DNA of 55,778 nucleotides from positions 1 to 55,778 of IMG/VR virus record IMGVR_UViG_3300032215_000092. The stretch is one strand, 5' to 3'. The first letter of the stretch is position 1. Every line of letters begins with the position of its first letter. The notes beneath the pieces are model-generated. The model ran no database searches, was not told the DNA's origin, and saw nothing but the letters and a program-made list of their open reading frames with translations. Below are positions 8,560-16,877 of the stretch, one piece after another. This DNA is from a virus. Made by a program: the position numbers and the translations under genes.

Positions 8560-8588
8560 TTGCGCGTCTACAAAAACAGTGATATAAA
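8560..8588 (+). promoter_or_regulatory. Possible weak promoter after the terminator
   Basis: TTGCGC (8560-8565), a 17-base spacer and TATAAA (8583-8588) form an imperfect sigma70-like pair right after the capsid terminator. The -35 box keeps only TTG. The stretch 8589-8673 holds no gene or other signal I can see, apart from the GAGG ribosome site before the next ATG. Confidence 0.3.
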
Positions 8589-8673
8589 GGTTCATACCTA
8601 GACCACCCGACTTGCTGACTGACTAGGCAGACTTCCCTCAAGAGACAGCAAGTTTTGATTTGAGGACTTTATT

Positions 8674-9186
8674 ATGGGTTTCGCTACTCACCTAGGCCCA
8701 TGGCTGCTTGGAACGGTCAAAGAGACCACCGGCACCACGGCAGGTACAATTCGCAATCTTGGCGCAACGATTGTTGCCCAGACTGTTACCGTCGCAATGT
8801 CTGGTAATGCGCTGACTTCTTCTCCAGTTGCTCAGTCGTTGTTTACCCTCCCGGCTGGCGCTAAAATTCTTAGCTTTCAGATTGAGAAGCTGGCAACGAT
8901 TTCCGGTAACTCGGTATCGGCTGTCAACACCACTATTGGTAATTCTGGCACTGCAAATGCGTACATGACCACAATTGACATTGGTCTAACGACGGCGCAG
9001 ACGGCCCCAACGACGATTGCCGCTGCTCTGGTTTCGTCAGCTACCAATAACATTGGTACGGTTGATATTCCGGTGTTTGCCACTTTCACAGCGGCTACGG
9101 GTAACCCAACGGCTGGCTCTGTGGTTATTACTTGTCAGTACCTTGTTCGTGGTACAGACGGCGTAATGTTCCCAGCATCTGTGTAA
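8674..9186 (+). CDS. Virion structural protein (170 aa, beta-rich)
   Basis: The 170-residue protein is rich in Thr, Ala, Ser and Val and almost free of charged residues after residue 20. It starts 'MGFATHLGPWLLGTVKETTG' and has an alternating beta pattern through 'AGAKILSFQIEKLATIS' to 'GSVVITCQYLVRG'. It stands alone between the capsid terminator and the next hairpin, so its expression may be set separately. I do not recognise the family. A small head or neck surface protein is inferred from composition. Confidence 0.65.
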   Translation: MGFATHLGPWLLGTVKETTGTTAGTIRNLGATIVAQTVTVAMSGNALTSSPVAQSLFTLPAGAKILSFQIEKLATISGNSVSAVNTTIGNSGTANAYMTTIDIGLTTAQTAPTTIAAALVSSATNNIGTVDIPVFATFTAATGNPTAGSVVITCQYLVRGTDGVMFPASV

Positions 9187-9193
9187 ATTTGAC

Positions 9194-9209
9194 GGGGGCT
9201 TCGGCCCCC
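9194..9209 (+). promoter_or_regulatory. UUCG hairpin between structural genes
   Basis: GGGGGC-TTCG-GCCCCC forms a perfect 6-bp stem with a UUCG loop. No T-run follows. Instead AAGGAG and the next ATG come within 15 bases, so it is more likely an mRNA stabiliser or processing barrier than a terminator. Confidence 0.6.
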
Positions 9210-9223
9210 AGTAAGGAGTCACC

Positions 9224-12094
9224 ATGTCTGGTGGATGGACCGCTGTAGACAGCATCACTAACAAGTCGATGCCAATTCAAGGCACCACTAACTCTGGTGC
9301 CACTTCTCCATATCAAACCCCTGCACCGGGGACGATGGACCCCGTTAACAAGTTCCGAGTCTCGACGCCGCAAGCGTTGATTGATACAGACTTTGAATAC
9401 GGAACTCAGCCCACCAAGTGGGAATCAATTGGACTGCAAAACAACCGGCAATCTGTTTACTACATTGCCCAGCAGCCCCTCATAGCCAATTCTATTCTTG
9501 GAACGGCAACGGCAGACCAAGTAACGCTTGGTTTTGGTTCTTCGGTAGCCATTGCCAATAACACGCCTATTTATATTCAGAACTCTACTAACTCAACCAT
9601 CAATGGTTGGGGTTATATTGCTACTGGTGGTACGGCAAGTTCATTTACTGTTTTACTGGCACCGGGTTCGTCAACCACGACTAATAATGCCCAATATTTT
9701 AGCGCAGCCACAACCGCTGTTTATTTGGGGTATTTTTATACTAACTGCGGTATTGCAATAGCCAAAAACAGCACCACTGCAATTGTTGTTACCAGTGCAA
9801 CCGTAATCACAGTTACCACACAGTTTTCTCATGGTTTAAACAAAGGCAGCTACGTTTACATCACTGGTACAACTGGTGGTACAAACGTCAATGGCGCTTA
9901 TATTGTTGCTACTGTTCCAACGCAAAACACGTTTACGGTTACTGCCGCCGCCGCATCTGGGACGGTTACTACATCTAACCCATCTACAACGTACACTAAC
10001 ACCAACCTATATGCTCGTCCTTCGGGTTATGTTGAGCCTCGTACATTTGACGGCGGCGTGGCTTTCTCTGCCGGTGGCGCAGTTCCAAACCAACAGTTGA
10101 TTCGTCAGACCCGTCGGTACTTCAGATATCAGTCTGGTAAAGGCATTCAGTTTTCGACTGGTACTTCGCTTAAACCAGCACTTTTCTTGTCGTCAATTAC
10201 CTCGTCTGGAACAACGGTAACGGTTACAACCCGGTATCAGCATAACCTTGGAACAGGCGCAAAAGTTCAAGTTGCTGGTTGTGACCAAGGTTCATATAAC
10301 GGTATCTTTACTATTACTGTTACGGGACCAACAACGTTTACTTACACTGCGCTAAGTGCCCCCGGAACCAGTCCAGCAACGGGGGCTATTCAAAGGGTTT
10401 CTCCGTACTCTTGGTATGGCGCAGCAAACCGAATTGGGATGTTTGACCAACAGAACGGCATGTTCTTTGAATATGACGGTCAGACGCTATGGGCGGTTTT
10501 GCGTAATAGCACAAATCAAATTAACGGCACGGCAGCAGTTGTAGCAGGTAGTGGCGACGTTACTGGGACCGCAACTCAGTTTTCGACTCAACTTCAGCCC
10601 GGAGATTTTATTGTTATTCGCGGGATGTCGTATCGTGTAATCACAATTACAAGCGATACTGCATTACAAATCTCTCCTGAGTATCGAGGTACTTCCGATA
10701 TTTCAGGTGTTTTGATTTCAAAGACAATTGATTTTAAAACCCCGCAACGGCTATGGACTGACCCCTGCGACGGCACCGGACCTTCAGGTTATAACCTTGA
10801 CTTGACCCGGATGCAGATGTGGTTTATTGATTATTCTTGGTACGGCGCTGGTGTTATTCGTTATGGTATCCGTACCACTAAAGGAAACATCAACTACGTT
10901 TATCAGATTCAAAACAACAACATTCAGTTTGAAGCATACATGCGGTCAGGTAACATGGCCGCGCACTATGAGTCAAATGGTGTTGGGCCGGTTACAGTGT
11001 TGTCGGCCAATGTGGGCAACACTACAGCTAGCATTAATAGTGCAATTTCATCAACGCAAACAACAATAAGTTCTAACTCTAACATATCTAGTTATTATAA
11101 TCCAACCGGAGTTATTCAAATTGACTCCGAATTAATTTATTATAGCGGTATTACTGGTACTTCACCTTCTTCATTTTTAAATTGTATTCGTGGTTTTGGT
11201 GGAACGGCTGCGGCAAGTCATGTTTCAGGTTCAAATATGTTGATGTCTTCAATTGACATTGCAGATTGCAGTCGTTTCCCAAATTCTGGCACAATCAAAG
11301 TAAGTACTGCTGGAGCTTCTGGCGCAATTGAATACATTAACTACACCGGAAACGACGGTAGTCTTCTGTACGGCTTAACTCGCCAAGTAGCAGGTGGAAA
11401 TCCCTCTTCACAGTCATTTACTTATTCCGCTACCGCCCCCGTTGCTGTTGAGTATGTTAGCCCAGATACGGTGCCTTCACTGGCACACTGGGGTTCGTCA
11501 GTCATCATGGACGGTCAGTTCAACGATGACAAATCGCTTATCTTTAACTACGGAACCACAGCGCAGCTTGCTGTCCCTGCGGGAGCAACTGTTCCAGTTA
11601 TTGCAATTCGGATTGCACCGTCGGTAGATAACGGGCAGATCGGGTTAATTGGTAACAAGGAAATTATCAACCGTATGCAGTTACAGTTGGTTGAGCTTGG
11701 GGTTGTTACGTCAGGAACATTCTTAATCAACTTGATTCTAAATGGGTATTGCACAAGCTTTAGCGGTGCGTGGAATGGCCCAGCAATTGGTAACGCTTAT
11801 ACCTCTTCATTGGCGCAAGTCGCGGCTAATACGACCACTACTGCCACGATTACGGGGGGTGAGTCAGTCGCTGCGGCGTTTACCAACTCTAGCGGTCAAA
11901 CCACGTTGGACTTGAGTCAGGTTCGGGACTTAGGTAACTCCATCCTTGGCGGTGGAAACACCTTTGCGGTTCCGACTGGACAAGCAGGTCAATACCCAGA
12001 CGGTCCTGATATCTTGTATGTTGTAGCTACTAACACTGCTGGTAGTCCTACAAACATTCTGGCACGGTTGTCTTGGAAAGAGGCGCAGGCGTAA
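9224..12094 (+). CDS. Large virion structural protein (956 aa)
   Basis: The N-terminal block 'DPVNKFRVSTPQALIDTDFE' followed by 'YGTQPTKWESIGLQNNRQS' (residues about 35-75) matches a motif I know from virion structural proteins of marine T4-like and other aquatic phages. The remainder is beta-rich and Thr/Gly/Ser-rich with two similar stretches of the type 'ITSSGTTVTVTTRYQHNLGT' and 'SATVITVTTQFSHGLNKGS', probably repeated small beta domains. The C-terminus is less repetitive (MQLQLVELGVVTSGTFLINL). A role in the tail or head exterior is likely. The specific part is unknown. AAGGAG precedes the ATG. Confidence 0.75.
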   Translation: MSGGWTAVDSITNKSMPIQGTTNSGATSPYQTPAPGTMDPVNKFRVSTPQALIDTDFEYGTQPTKWESIGLQNNRQSVYYIAQQPLIANSILGTATADQVTLGFGSSVAIANNTPIYIQNSTNSTINGWGYIATGGTASSFTVLLAPGSSTTTNNAQYFSAATTAVYLGYFYTNCGIAIAKNSTTAIVVTSATVITVTTQFSHGLNKGSYVYITGTTGGTNVNGAYIVATVPTQNTFTVTAAAASGTVTTSNPSTTYTNTNLYARPSGYVEPRTFDGGVAFSAGGAVPNQQLIRQTRRYFRYQSGKGIQFSTGTSLKPALFLSSITSSGTTVTVTTRYQHNLGTGAKVQVAGCDQGSYNGIFTITVTGPTTFTYTALSAPGTSPATGAIQRVSPYSWYGAANRIGMFDQQNGMFFEYDGQTLWAVLRNSTNQINGTAAVVAGSGDVTGTATQFSTQLQPGDFIVIRGMSYRVITITSDTALQISPEYRGTSDISGVLISKTIDFKTPQRLWTDPCDGTGPSGYNLDLTRMQMWFIDYSWYGAGVIRYGIRTTKGNINYVYQIQNNNIQFEAYMRSGNMAAHYESNGVGPVTVLSANVGNTTASINSAISSTQTTISSNSNISSYYNPTGVIQIDSELIYYSGITGTSPSSFLNCIRGFGGTAAASHVSGSNMLMSSIDIADCSRFPNSGTIKVSTAGASGAIEYINYTGNDGSLLYGLTRQVAGGNPSSQSFTYSATAPVAVEYVSPDTVPSLAHWGSSVIMDGQFNDDKSLIFNYGTTAQLAVPAGATVPVIAIRIAPSVDNGQIGLIGNKEIINRMQLQLVELGVVTSGTFLINLILNGYCTSFSGAWNGPAIGNAYTSSLAQVAANTTTTATITGGESVAAAFTNSSGQTTLDLSQVRDLGNSILGGGNTFAVPTGQAGQYPDGPDILYVVATNTAGSPTNILARLSWKEAQA

Positions 12095-12096
12095 TC

Positions 12097-12354
12097 ATGG
12101 GAACTCCAGCTTGGCAAAAAGCAGAAGGCAAGAACCCCAAGGGGGGCCTGAACGCGAAGGGACGCGCATCCGCGAAATCACAAGGGATGAACTTAAAGCC
12201 CCCCGCCCCGAAACCAAAAACGAAAGAAGACGCAGGGAGAAAGAAGAGCTTTTGTGCCAGAATGAGCGGCATGAAATCGAAACTTACTTCAGCAAAAACA
12301 GCCAACGACCCCGACTCCCGGATTAACAAAAGCCTTCGGGCGTGGAAGTGTTGA
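12097..12354 (+). CDS. Small basic conserved phage protein (85 aa)
   Basis: The 85-residue Lys/Arg-rich protein begins 'MGTPAWQKAEGKNPKGGLNA' and ends with 'KTANDPDSRINKSLRAWKC' after a 'SFCARMSGM' stretch. I recall the 'KGGLNAKGR' and 'SRINKSLRAWKC' blocks from many cyanophage and marine phage proteins of unknown function. The start is ATG 12097, two bases after the stop of the large structural gene. A longer reading from 12073 would overlap that gene. Two Cys residues near the end are notable in such a small protein. Confidence 0.75.
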   Translation: MGTPAWQKAEGKNPKGGLNAKGRASAKSQGMNLKPPAPKPKTKEDAGRKKSFCARMSGMKSKLTSAKTANDPDSRINKSLRAWKC

Positions 12355-12361
12355 GGTGGAT

Positions 12362-12598
12362 ATGGAACACACGATCTGGAACGCTGTACTTTCGGTAAGT
12401 GTCAGCGTTGTTGGGTTCGTCCTCAAGAGCGTCTTCGACGAGTTAAAGCGTCTTCAAGTGCTGATCAATAAGACACGCGAAGAAGTGGCTAAAGATTACG
12501 TAACCAAGACACAATTGGATTCGGATATCAACCGCATCTTTGATCGCCTTGATCGTCTTGAAAGTAAGATTGATCGGCTTATGGAGCAGCACAAATGA
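12362..12598 (+). CDS. Small membrane-anchored coiled-coil protein (78 aa)
   Basis: One hydrophobic segment (about residues 5-22, 'IWNAVLSVSVSVVGFVLKSV') is followed by a charged coiled coil ending 'RIFDRLDRLESKIDRLMEQH'. The layout resembles pinholin-, spanin- or anchor-type phage membrane proteins, but none can be assigned. ATG at 12362 is preferred over GTG at 12356 because GAGG lies just upstream of it. It overlaps the next gene by four bases (ATGA). Similar TM-plus-coil proteins are encoded at 24229 and 25304. Confidence 0.75.
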   Translation: MEHTIWNAVLSVSVSVVGFVLKSVFDELKRLQVLINKTREEVAKDYVTKTQLDSDINRIFDRLDRLESKIDRLMEQHK

Positions 12599-14061
12599 GA
12601 AAGCTCAAAAAATTTAAGCGCTTTAGCCAAGGTGGCCTCGGCAGCAGCGAGGGTGAAGGCGATCCTTTTGCCAAAAAGACAGAATTTGCGCCGGGTCAGG
12701 GCGAACGAAATTTGGAGGGTATTAAAGACTTCTTTATGGGTCGCCGCTCTAGAGGTGAAGCGTCTGCTCCGATTGAAGAGCGTGATACTTCCCGCAAAAC
12801 TCCGGAGCCCGTAAAAGCTGAACCTGAAAAAGCAGAACCCGCAAAGGCCGGAACTGAGCGAGTTCAAAAACCTGCTGTTACAACGACCGATACAACTCCT
12901 AAAGATCGCGGCGAAACAGATTTTAATTACGAACCTCAGCGGCCATATAACCAAGCTCTTGAAGATGCTAAAGAGCAAGGGCGTCGCGCACGGGATGCGT
13001 TCAAACCTGCTAAACCTGCCGCTGATAAGCCCATTAACATTAGTACTGGAGCATCTGGGTTTAAGTTTCCTAAAGAAAAAACTTCAGAGCCTTCTTCTAA
13101 ACCTAGCTATGTAGGAGCGGGTGATAGCGACGATAGCGTCGAAACCAAGAATAAGAATGAGGTAGAACGACTAAAGCGGGTTGGTAGCGGGGCTGTTGAA
13201 CAGACCATGATGGGTCCGGTTGAGACCATTGCTCTTGGGGCTTCAAAGCTCCCATCTATGGCCCGTGCTGGTTTTGGTGCGGCTAGAAAAGCGTACGACG
13301 AATTTACTACCCCCTCAGTAGGAAAAGGGACTGGTAAATTCCCCGAAGCTAAGCCAGAAATTCAAGTTTCTAACAAGCCCGCTGTTGAGCGGGTTAAAGA
13401 TGCAAAGATTGAAGGGCCTCCTAAACCCCCACGGCAGGAAACTTCCGCAGACAAAATGGGCGTGCGTGAGACTTCCGCGATGGAGAAGACCCGCAAAGCA
13501 AATGAGGAAGGCCCTCCCGATGTAGGTGCACGCGCACGCCGGGTTGCTGAAGACACGGCTAAAGCAGATAAGCAAGCCGAGACCACCATGGCCGCTGCTG
13601 GGCGTCGCGCTCAGCAAACCCGTGCGGATGAGAAGCAAGCAGCCGATGCCATGGCTGCCGCAAGCAAGCGGGCTAAAGAAAATCGTGCTGCTGAAAAGCA
13701 AGCCGCCGACTCGATGGCGTCAGCAGGTGCACGCGCTAAAGAAACCCGCGCTTCTGAAAAGCAAGCTTCCGATGCCATGGCTGCGGCAAACAAGCGGACT
13801 AAAGAAGCCCGTGCGCAGAACCGCATCAAGGACATTAAGGAAGAGCACCGTAAACCCGGCTTTATGCAAGAGTATATTGCTGGCCGTGCACAGAATCGTA
13901 ACCGCATCAAAGATCTTCCAAACGACGGATTGGCCGCGCGATACGAGAACAAGAAGGGTGGCAAGATCCCAGCCTTCAAGAAAGGCGGTTCGGTTAGCTC
14001 CGCTTCTTCTCGCGCGGACGGTTGCGCTACTAAGGGCAAAACTCGCGGACGGATGATGTAA
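12595..14061 (+). CDS. Lys-rich repeat protein with GG/ADG-KGKT tail (488 aa)
   Basis: A low-complexity, Lys/Glu/Ala/Pro-rich protein, mostly disordered to about residue 330. It then holds three full 21-residue repeats and one partial (residues 333-409) of the type 'AAxxRAKExRAxEKQAADxM', which should form a continuous coiled coil. The C-terminus 'KIPAFKKGGSV' followed by 'RADGCATKGKTRGRMM' is shared in spirit with the next gene (KGGFTRAADGVASRGKTK). The start is ATGA-coupled to the gene before. Function is unknown. Position in the neck-gene cluster suggests a virion or assembly protein. Confidence 0.75.
   Translation: MRKLKKFKRFSQGGLGSSEGEGDPFAKKTEFAPGQGERNLEGIKDFFMGRRSRGEASAPIEERDTSRKTPEPVKAEPEKAEPAKAGTERVQKPAVTTTDTTPKDRGETDFNYEPQRPYNQALEDAKEQGRRARDAFKPAKPAADKPINISTGASGFKFPKEKTSEPSSKPSYVGAGDSDDSVETKNKNEVERLKRVGSGAVEQTMMGPVETIALGASKLPSMARAGFGAARKAYDEFTTPSVGKGTGKFPEAKPEIQVSNKPAVERVKDAKIEGPPKPPRQETSADKMGVRETSAMEKTRKANEEGPPDVGARARRVAEDTAKADKQAETTMAAAGRRAQQTRADEKQAADAMAAASKRAKENRAAEKQAADSMASAGARAKETRASEKQASDAMAAANKRTKEARAQNRIKDIKEEHRKPGFMQEYIAGRAQNRNRIKDLPNDGLAARYENKKGGKIPAFKKGGSVSSASSRADGCATKGKTRGRMM
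13588..13821 (+). repeat. 63-bp in-frame coiled-coil repeats
   Basis: Three full units (13591-13653, 13654-13716, 13717-13779) and a partial one encode 21-residue repeats, exactly three heptads, with the common pattern RA-E-RA-EKQA-D-M. Each unit has diverged somewhat from the others, so this is an established duplication and not a recent slip. Confidence 0.85.
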
Positions 14062-14420
14062 TGCCTAGCACTTCCAAGAAGCAGCATAATTTCATGGAGG
14101 CGATTGCCCATTCGCCTTCGTTTGCGAAGAAAGCGGGAGTTCCTCAGTCAGTAGGCAAGGACTTCGCAGCGGCGGATAAGGGCAAAACTTTTAAATCGGG
14201 TGGTGACATGATGAACTCCAAAATGAAAATGTTTGAGAAATCAGGCAAAGACGTTGAGAAAAAAGGTATGGAGGAAGGTTCTAAAGCCGACATGGCGCTA
14301 GACAAAAAGCAAATGAAAGGCTACTCCAAAGGTGGGTTTACCCGCGCTGCGGACGGTGTTGCTAGTAGAGGCAAGACCAAAGCCAAGCAGATCAAGATGG
14401 CTGGCGGCGGGAAGTGCTGA
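14061..14420 (+). CDS. Basic hypothetical protein with ADG-RGKTK tail (119 aa)
   Basis: The start overlaps the previous stop by one base (TAATG). The N-terminus 'KKQHNFMEAIAHSPSFAKK' plus 'AGVPQSVGKDFAAADKG' is a block I recall from small unknown proteins of freshwater and marine phages. The C-terminus 'KGGFTRAADGVASRGKTK' repeats the tail of the upstream 488-residue protein. It is strongly basic and Lys/Met/Gly-rich. A structural or DNA-associated role in the particle is possible but not shown by any domain. Confidence 0.75.
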   Translation: MPSTSKKQHNFMEAIAHSPSFAKKAGVPQSVGKDFAAADKGKTFKSGGDMMNSKMKMFEKSGKDVEKKGMEEGSKADMALDKKQMKGYSKGGFTRAADGVASRGKTKAKQIKMAGGGKC

Positions 14421-14421
14421 G

Positions 14422-14673
14422 ATGATGGCAAGCCGTGGGATGGGTGCTATTGACCCATCCAAAATGCCGGGGAAGAAAAAGATTGTCCGTAAGGACGATC
14501 CGAACGATGTCGCCATGTACGCCGAAGGCGGGCATGTTGGTCTGTATGACAACATTAACGCTAAACGCAAACGTATAGCTCAAGGCTCTGGCGAGAAGAT
14601 GCGCAAGCCCGGAGCCAAGGGCGCTCCCTCCAAGCAAGACTTTATCGACTCTGCTAAGACGGCTAAAAAATGA
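14422..14673 (+). CDS. Basic hypothetical protein (83 aa)
   Basis: ATG at 14422 (or the next codon, 14425) follows the previous stop within two bases, with GGGAAG upstream. The product is basic and contains 'MYAEGGHVGLYDNINAKRKR' and 'IAQGSGEKMRKPGAKGAPSK', ending 'DFIDSAKTAKK'. The 'EGGHVGL' stretch echoes the Gly-Gly-hydrophobic signature of its neighbours. No known domain. Overlaps the following adaptor gene by four bases, so it is co-translated with neck proteins. Confidence 0.75.
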   Translation: MMASRGMGAIDPSKMPGKKKIVRKDDPNDVAMYAEGGHVGLYDNINAKRKRIAQGSGEKMRKPGAKGAPSKQDFIDSAKTAKK

Positions 14674-15380
14674 CAGTCTCCGGGGTCGCCAACTTTGACA
14701 TGAACTTCACGGAACTCGCTGAAGAAGCGTTTGAACGTGCAGGTCGTGAGATGCGCTCTGGTTACGATCTTCGGACGGCGCGGCGTAGTGCCAATATCAT
14801 GATGGCCGAGTGGGCTAATCGTGGTATTAATATGTGGACGATTGAGCAGGGGACCATCAACCTTGTTCAAGGTACGGCAACGTACAACCTACCGGCTGAC
14901 ACAGTTGATTTGTTAGAGCATGTGATCCGTACAAATTCGGGTAGCATCTCTAATCAATCTGACCTGACCATCACTCGGATCAGTGTCTCTACTTACGCGA
15001 CTATCCCAAACAAACTTAGCGAAGCGCGTCCTATTCAAGTTTGGATCCAGCGTAAACAAGACGTACCTACTATAACTGTCTGGCCCGTGCCGGACCAAGG
15101 TACAATCGCATCCCCATACTATGTTTTTGCTTATTGGCGATTACGTCGAATTGACAATATGGGGACTGGTGTCAACACGGCTGACGTGAACTTCCGGTTT
15201 CTCCCATGCCTTACCGCAGGGTTGGCTTACTATATAGCCATGAAGATTCCTGAGGGGGCGCAACGTCTTGACATGCTAAAGAATGAGTATGAGTATCAGT
15301 TCCAGATGGCGGCTACTGAAGACCGAGAGAAAGCGGCAGATCGGTTTGTACCTCGGCAGTATTTTATCGGTAGTAGTTAA
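14670..15380 (+). CDS. Putative head-tail adaptor protein (236 aa)
   Basis: The N-terminal helices 'ELAEEAFERAGREMRSGYDL' and 'RTARRSANIMMAEWANRGIN' are followed by a beta section 'GTINLVQGTATYNLPADTVD'. This layout is one I associate with podovirus adaptor or tail-tubular-A-like proteins that bind under the portal. The product ends 'ADRFVPRQYFIGSS'. Length fits T7 gp11/P22 gp4-type adaptors. Assignment is by pattern, and a generic neck protein is the fallback. It overlaps both neighbours by one to four bases. Confidence 0.65.
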   Translation: MTVSGVANFDMNFTELAEEAFERAGREMRSGYDLRTARRSANIMMAEWANRGINMWTIEQGTINLVQGTATYNLPADTVDLLEHVIRTNSGSISNQSDLTITRISVSTYATIPNKLSEARPIQVWIQRKQDVPTITVWPVPDQGTIASPYYVFAYWRLRRIDNMGTGVNTADVNFRFLPCLTAGLAYYIAMKIPEGAQRLDMLKNEYEYQFQMAATEDREKAADRFVPRQYFIGSS

Positions 15381-15769
15381 TGGGTAATCGGTTCGCCTCA
15401 GGCAAACGAGCTATTGCGGAGTGCGACCGGTGCGGATTCCGTTTTAAGCTAAAGGATCTTAAAAAGCTAGTAGTCAAGACAAAGCTAGTTAATATCAAGG
15501 TTTGTCCACAGTGTTGGACACCGGACCAACCCCAGTTACAGCTTGGGATGTACCCGGTTGAAGATCCTCAGGCACTTCGAGAACCTCGTAAAGATCTTAG
15601 CTACGAACAATCTGGGGTTAACGTAAACGGGTATCCGTCAGAAGGCAGTAGAATTTTTCAGTGGGGATGGGCACCGGTTGGGGGGGCTAGTGGATTTGAC
15701 GATCCTTTGACACCAAACTACTTGGTTGCTAGGACATACGTTGGTACAGTAACGGTTACGACGACATAG
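15380..15769 (+). CDS. Zinc-ribbon-bearing protein (129 aa)
   Basis: Two CxxC knuckles ('CDRCGFRFKLKDLKKL' at residues about 15-30 and 'VCPQCWTPDQPQLQLG' about 41-56) form a probable zinc ribbon in the first half. The second half is Gly/Thr/Pro-rich ('FQWGWAPVGGASGFDDPLTP') and ends in a beta stretch 'YVGTVTVTTT'. It lies between two adaptor genes, so a virion neck component stabilised by zinc is plausible. I recall the family only as uncharacterised phage protein. TAATG coupling with the preceding gene. Confidence 0.75.
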   Translation: MGNRFASGKRAIAECDRCGFRFKLKDLKKLVVKTKLVNIKVCPQCWTPDQPQLQLGMYPVEDPQALREPRKDLSYEQSGVNVNGYPSEGSRIFQWGWAPVGGASGFDDPLTPNYLVARTYVGTVTVTTT

Positions 15770-15775
15770 GAGTCC

Positions 15776-15967
15776 ATGATGGACAAAAAGGAAGTTAAAG
15801 GGATTGCTGACGTGGAAGCTGCCAAAGCAGTTAAAGGTCATGAGTCTCGTATGCACAAGGGAGCCAAAGGCATGAAAGCCGGTGGTCCGACTTCGGATGA
15901 CCGTATGAAATACGGTCGGAATATTGCTCGCGCTATGAATCAGCGCTCTGGCGCACGGGGGCGATAA
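15776..15967 (+). CDS. Small Lys/Arg-rich protein (63 aa)
   Basis: A 63-residue basic protein with AGGAG just upstream. It contains 'HKGAKGMKAGGPTSDDRMKY' and ends 'ARAMNQRSGARGR'. No recognised domain. Composition resembles a nucleic-acid-binding or condensing peptide. It ends one base into the ATG of the next small basic gene. ATG 15779 is an equally possible start. Confidence 0.65.
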   Translation: MMDKKEVKGIADVEAAKAVKGHESRMHKGAKGMKAGGPTSDDRMKYGRNIARAMNQRSGARGR

Positions 15968-16230
15968 TGGCTAAGTTCAGCATGAAACAAGGCGGCAAAG
16001 AAGTTGGCCCCGCATCAACGTACGCCAAACCGCATGACATGAAGGGCAAGGCGATGTCAATTGCCGAGAACCCCGGTAAGCCGTCTGATCTTGAAAGTCT
16101 TAGCACCATGCGTATGAGTGTTGGGATGTACAACAACGGGCCGGATAAAGGACCTAAAACCACAGGCATTAAAACCCGTGGTAACGGCGCGGCAACTAAA
16201 GGCACGATGGCTCGGGGCCCGATGGCATGA
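15967..16230 (+). CDS. Small basic protein with GNGAATKGTMARG tail (87 aa)
   Basis: A Lys/Gly/Met/Pro-rich 87-residue protein ending 'GNGAATKGTMARGPMA', which recalls the 'ATKGKTRG' tails of the proteins at 12595 and 14061. The body ('MKQGGKEVGPASTYAKPHDM') has no recognisable fold and may be disordered. It is coupled by overlaps to both neighbours. Function unknown. Confidence 0.65.
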   Translation: MAKFSMKQGGKEVGPASTYAKPHDMKGKAMSIAENPGKPSDLESLSTMRMSVGMYNNGPDKGPKTTGIKTRGNGAATKGTMARGPMA

Positions 16231-16877
16231 ACTACGCCGATCTGGTTACGAACATATCTGACATCACGGAAAATACTTTCCTGACGAGAGATGTAAATAT
16301 GTTTATCCAGCAGGCTGAGCAGAAGATCTATAACACGGTCCAACTGCCCAACCTGCGTAAAAACGTGACCGGCGTAGCAACTGCAACGAATAAATATTTA
16401 TCGTGCCCAGCAGATTTTTTATCTGTTTATTCATTAGCGGTTTTTTCTACGGGCGGAAGCTATACATACTTGCTGAATAAAGATGTGAACTTCATCCGTG
16501 AAGCGTATCCCAACCCTACGGATACTGGGCTTCCAGCGCACTATGCTATTTTTGGCCCACAAACTGGACTCCCAACGTCGCTATCATTTATTTTTGGGCC
16601 TACTCCCGACGCAGCATACAACATAGAGCTGCACTATTACTATTACCCAGAGTCAATTGTAACCGCCGGAAATACATGGCTGGGCGATAACTTTGATTCT
16701 GCGTTGCTTAATGGCGCGTTGGTTGAAGCGATTCGGTTCATGAAAGGTGAGCAGGAGTTGGTTGGGATTTACCAAGGAATGTACGACAACGCTCTAACCC
16801 TGCTTAAACAACTGGGCGACGGTAAAGATCGTCAGGATGCGTACCGCAGCGGTCAGACTCGCGTGCAGGTGGTCTGA
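16227..16877 (+). CDS. Head-tail adaptor / tail tubular A-like protein (216 aa)
   Basis: Begins 'MNYADLVTNISDITENTF', with 'VNMFIQQAEQKIYNTVQLPN', then 'YLSCPADFLSVYSLAVF' and 'HYYYYPESIV', and ends in an amphipathic helix with 'GIYQGMYDNALTLLKQLGDG'. This helical-beta-helical layout and size match phage adaptor proteins that extend the portal (T7 gp11-type). The helix-sheet order resembles that of the 236-residue protein at 14670, so the two may be distant paralogues. ATGA overlap with the upstream stop. Confidence 0.7.
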   Translation: MNYADLVTNISDITENTFLTRDVNMFIQQAEQKIYNTVQLPNLRKNVTGVATATNKYLSCPADFLSVYSLAVFSTGGSYTYLLNKDVNFIREAYPNPTDTGLPAHYAIFGPQTGLPTSLSFIFGPTPDAAYNIELHYYYYPESIVTAGNTWLGDNFDSALLNGALVEAIRFMKGEQELVGIYQGMYDNALTLLKQLGDGKDRQDAYRSGQTRVQVV

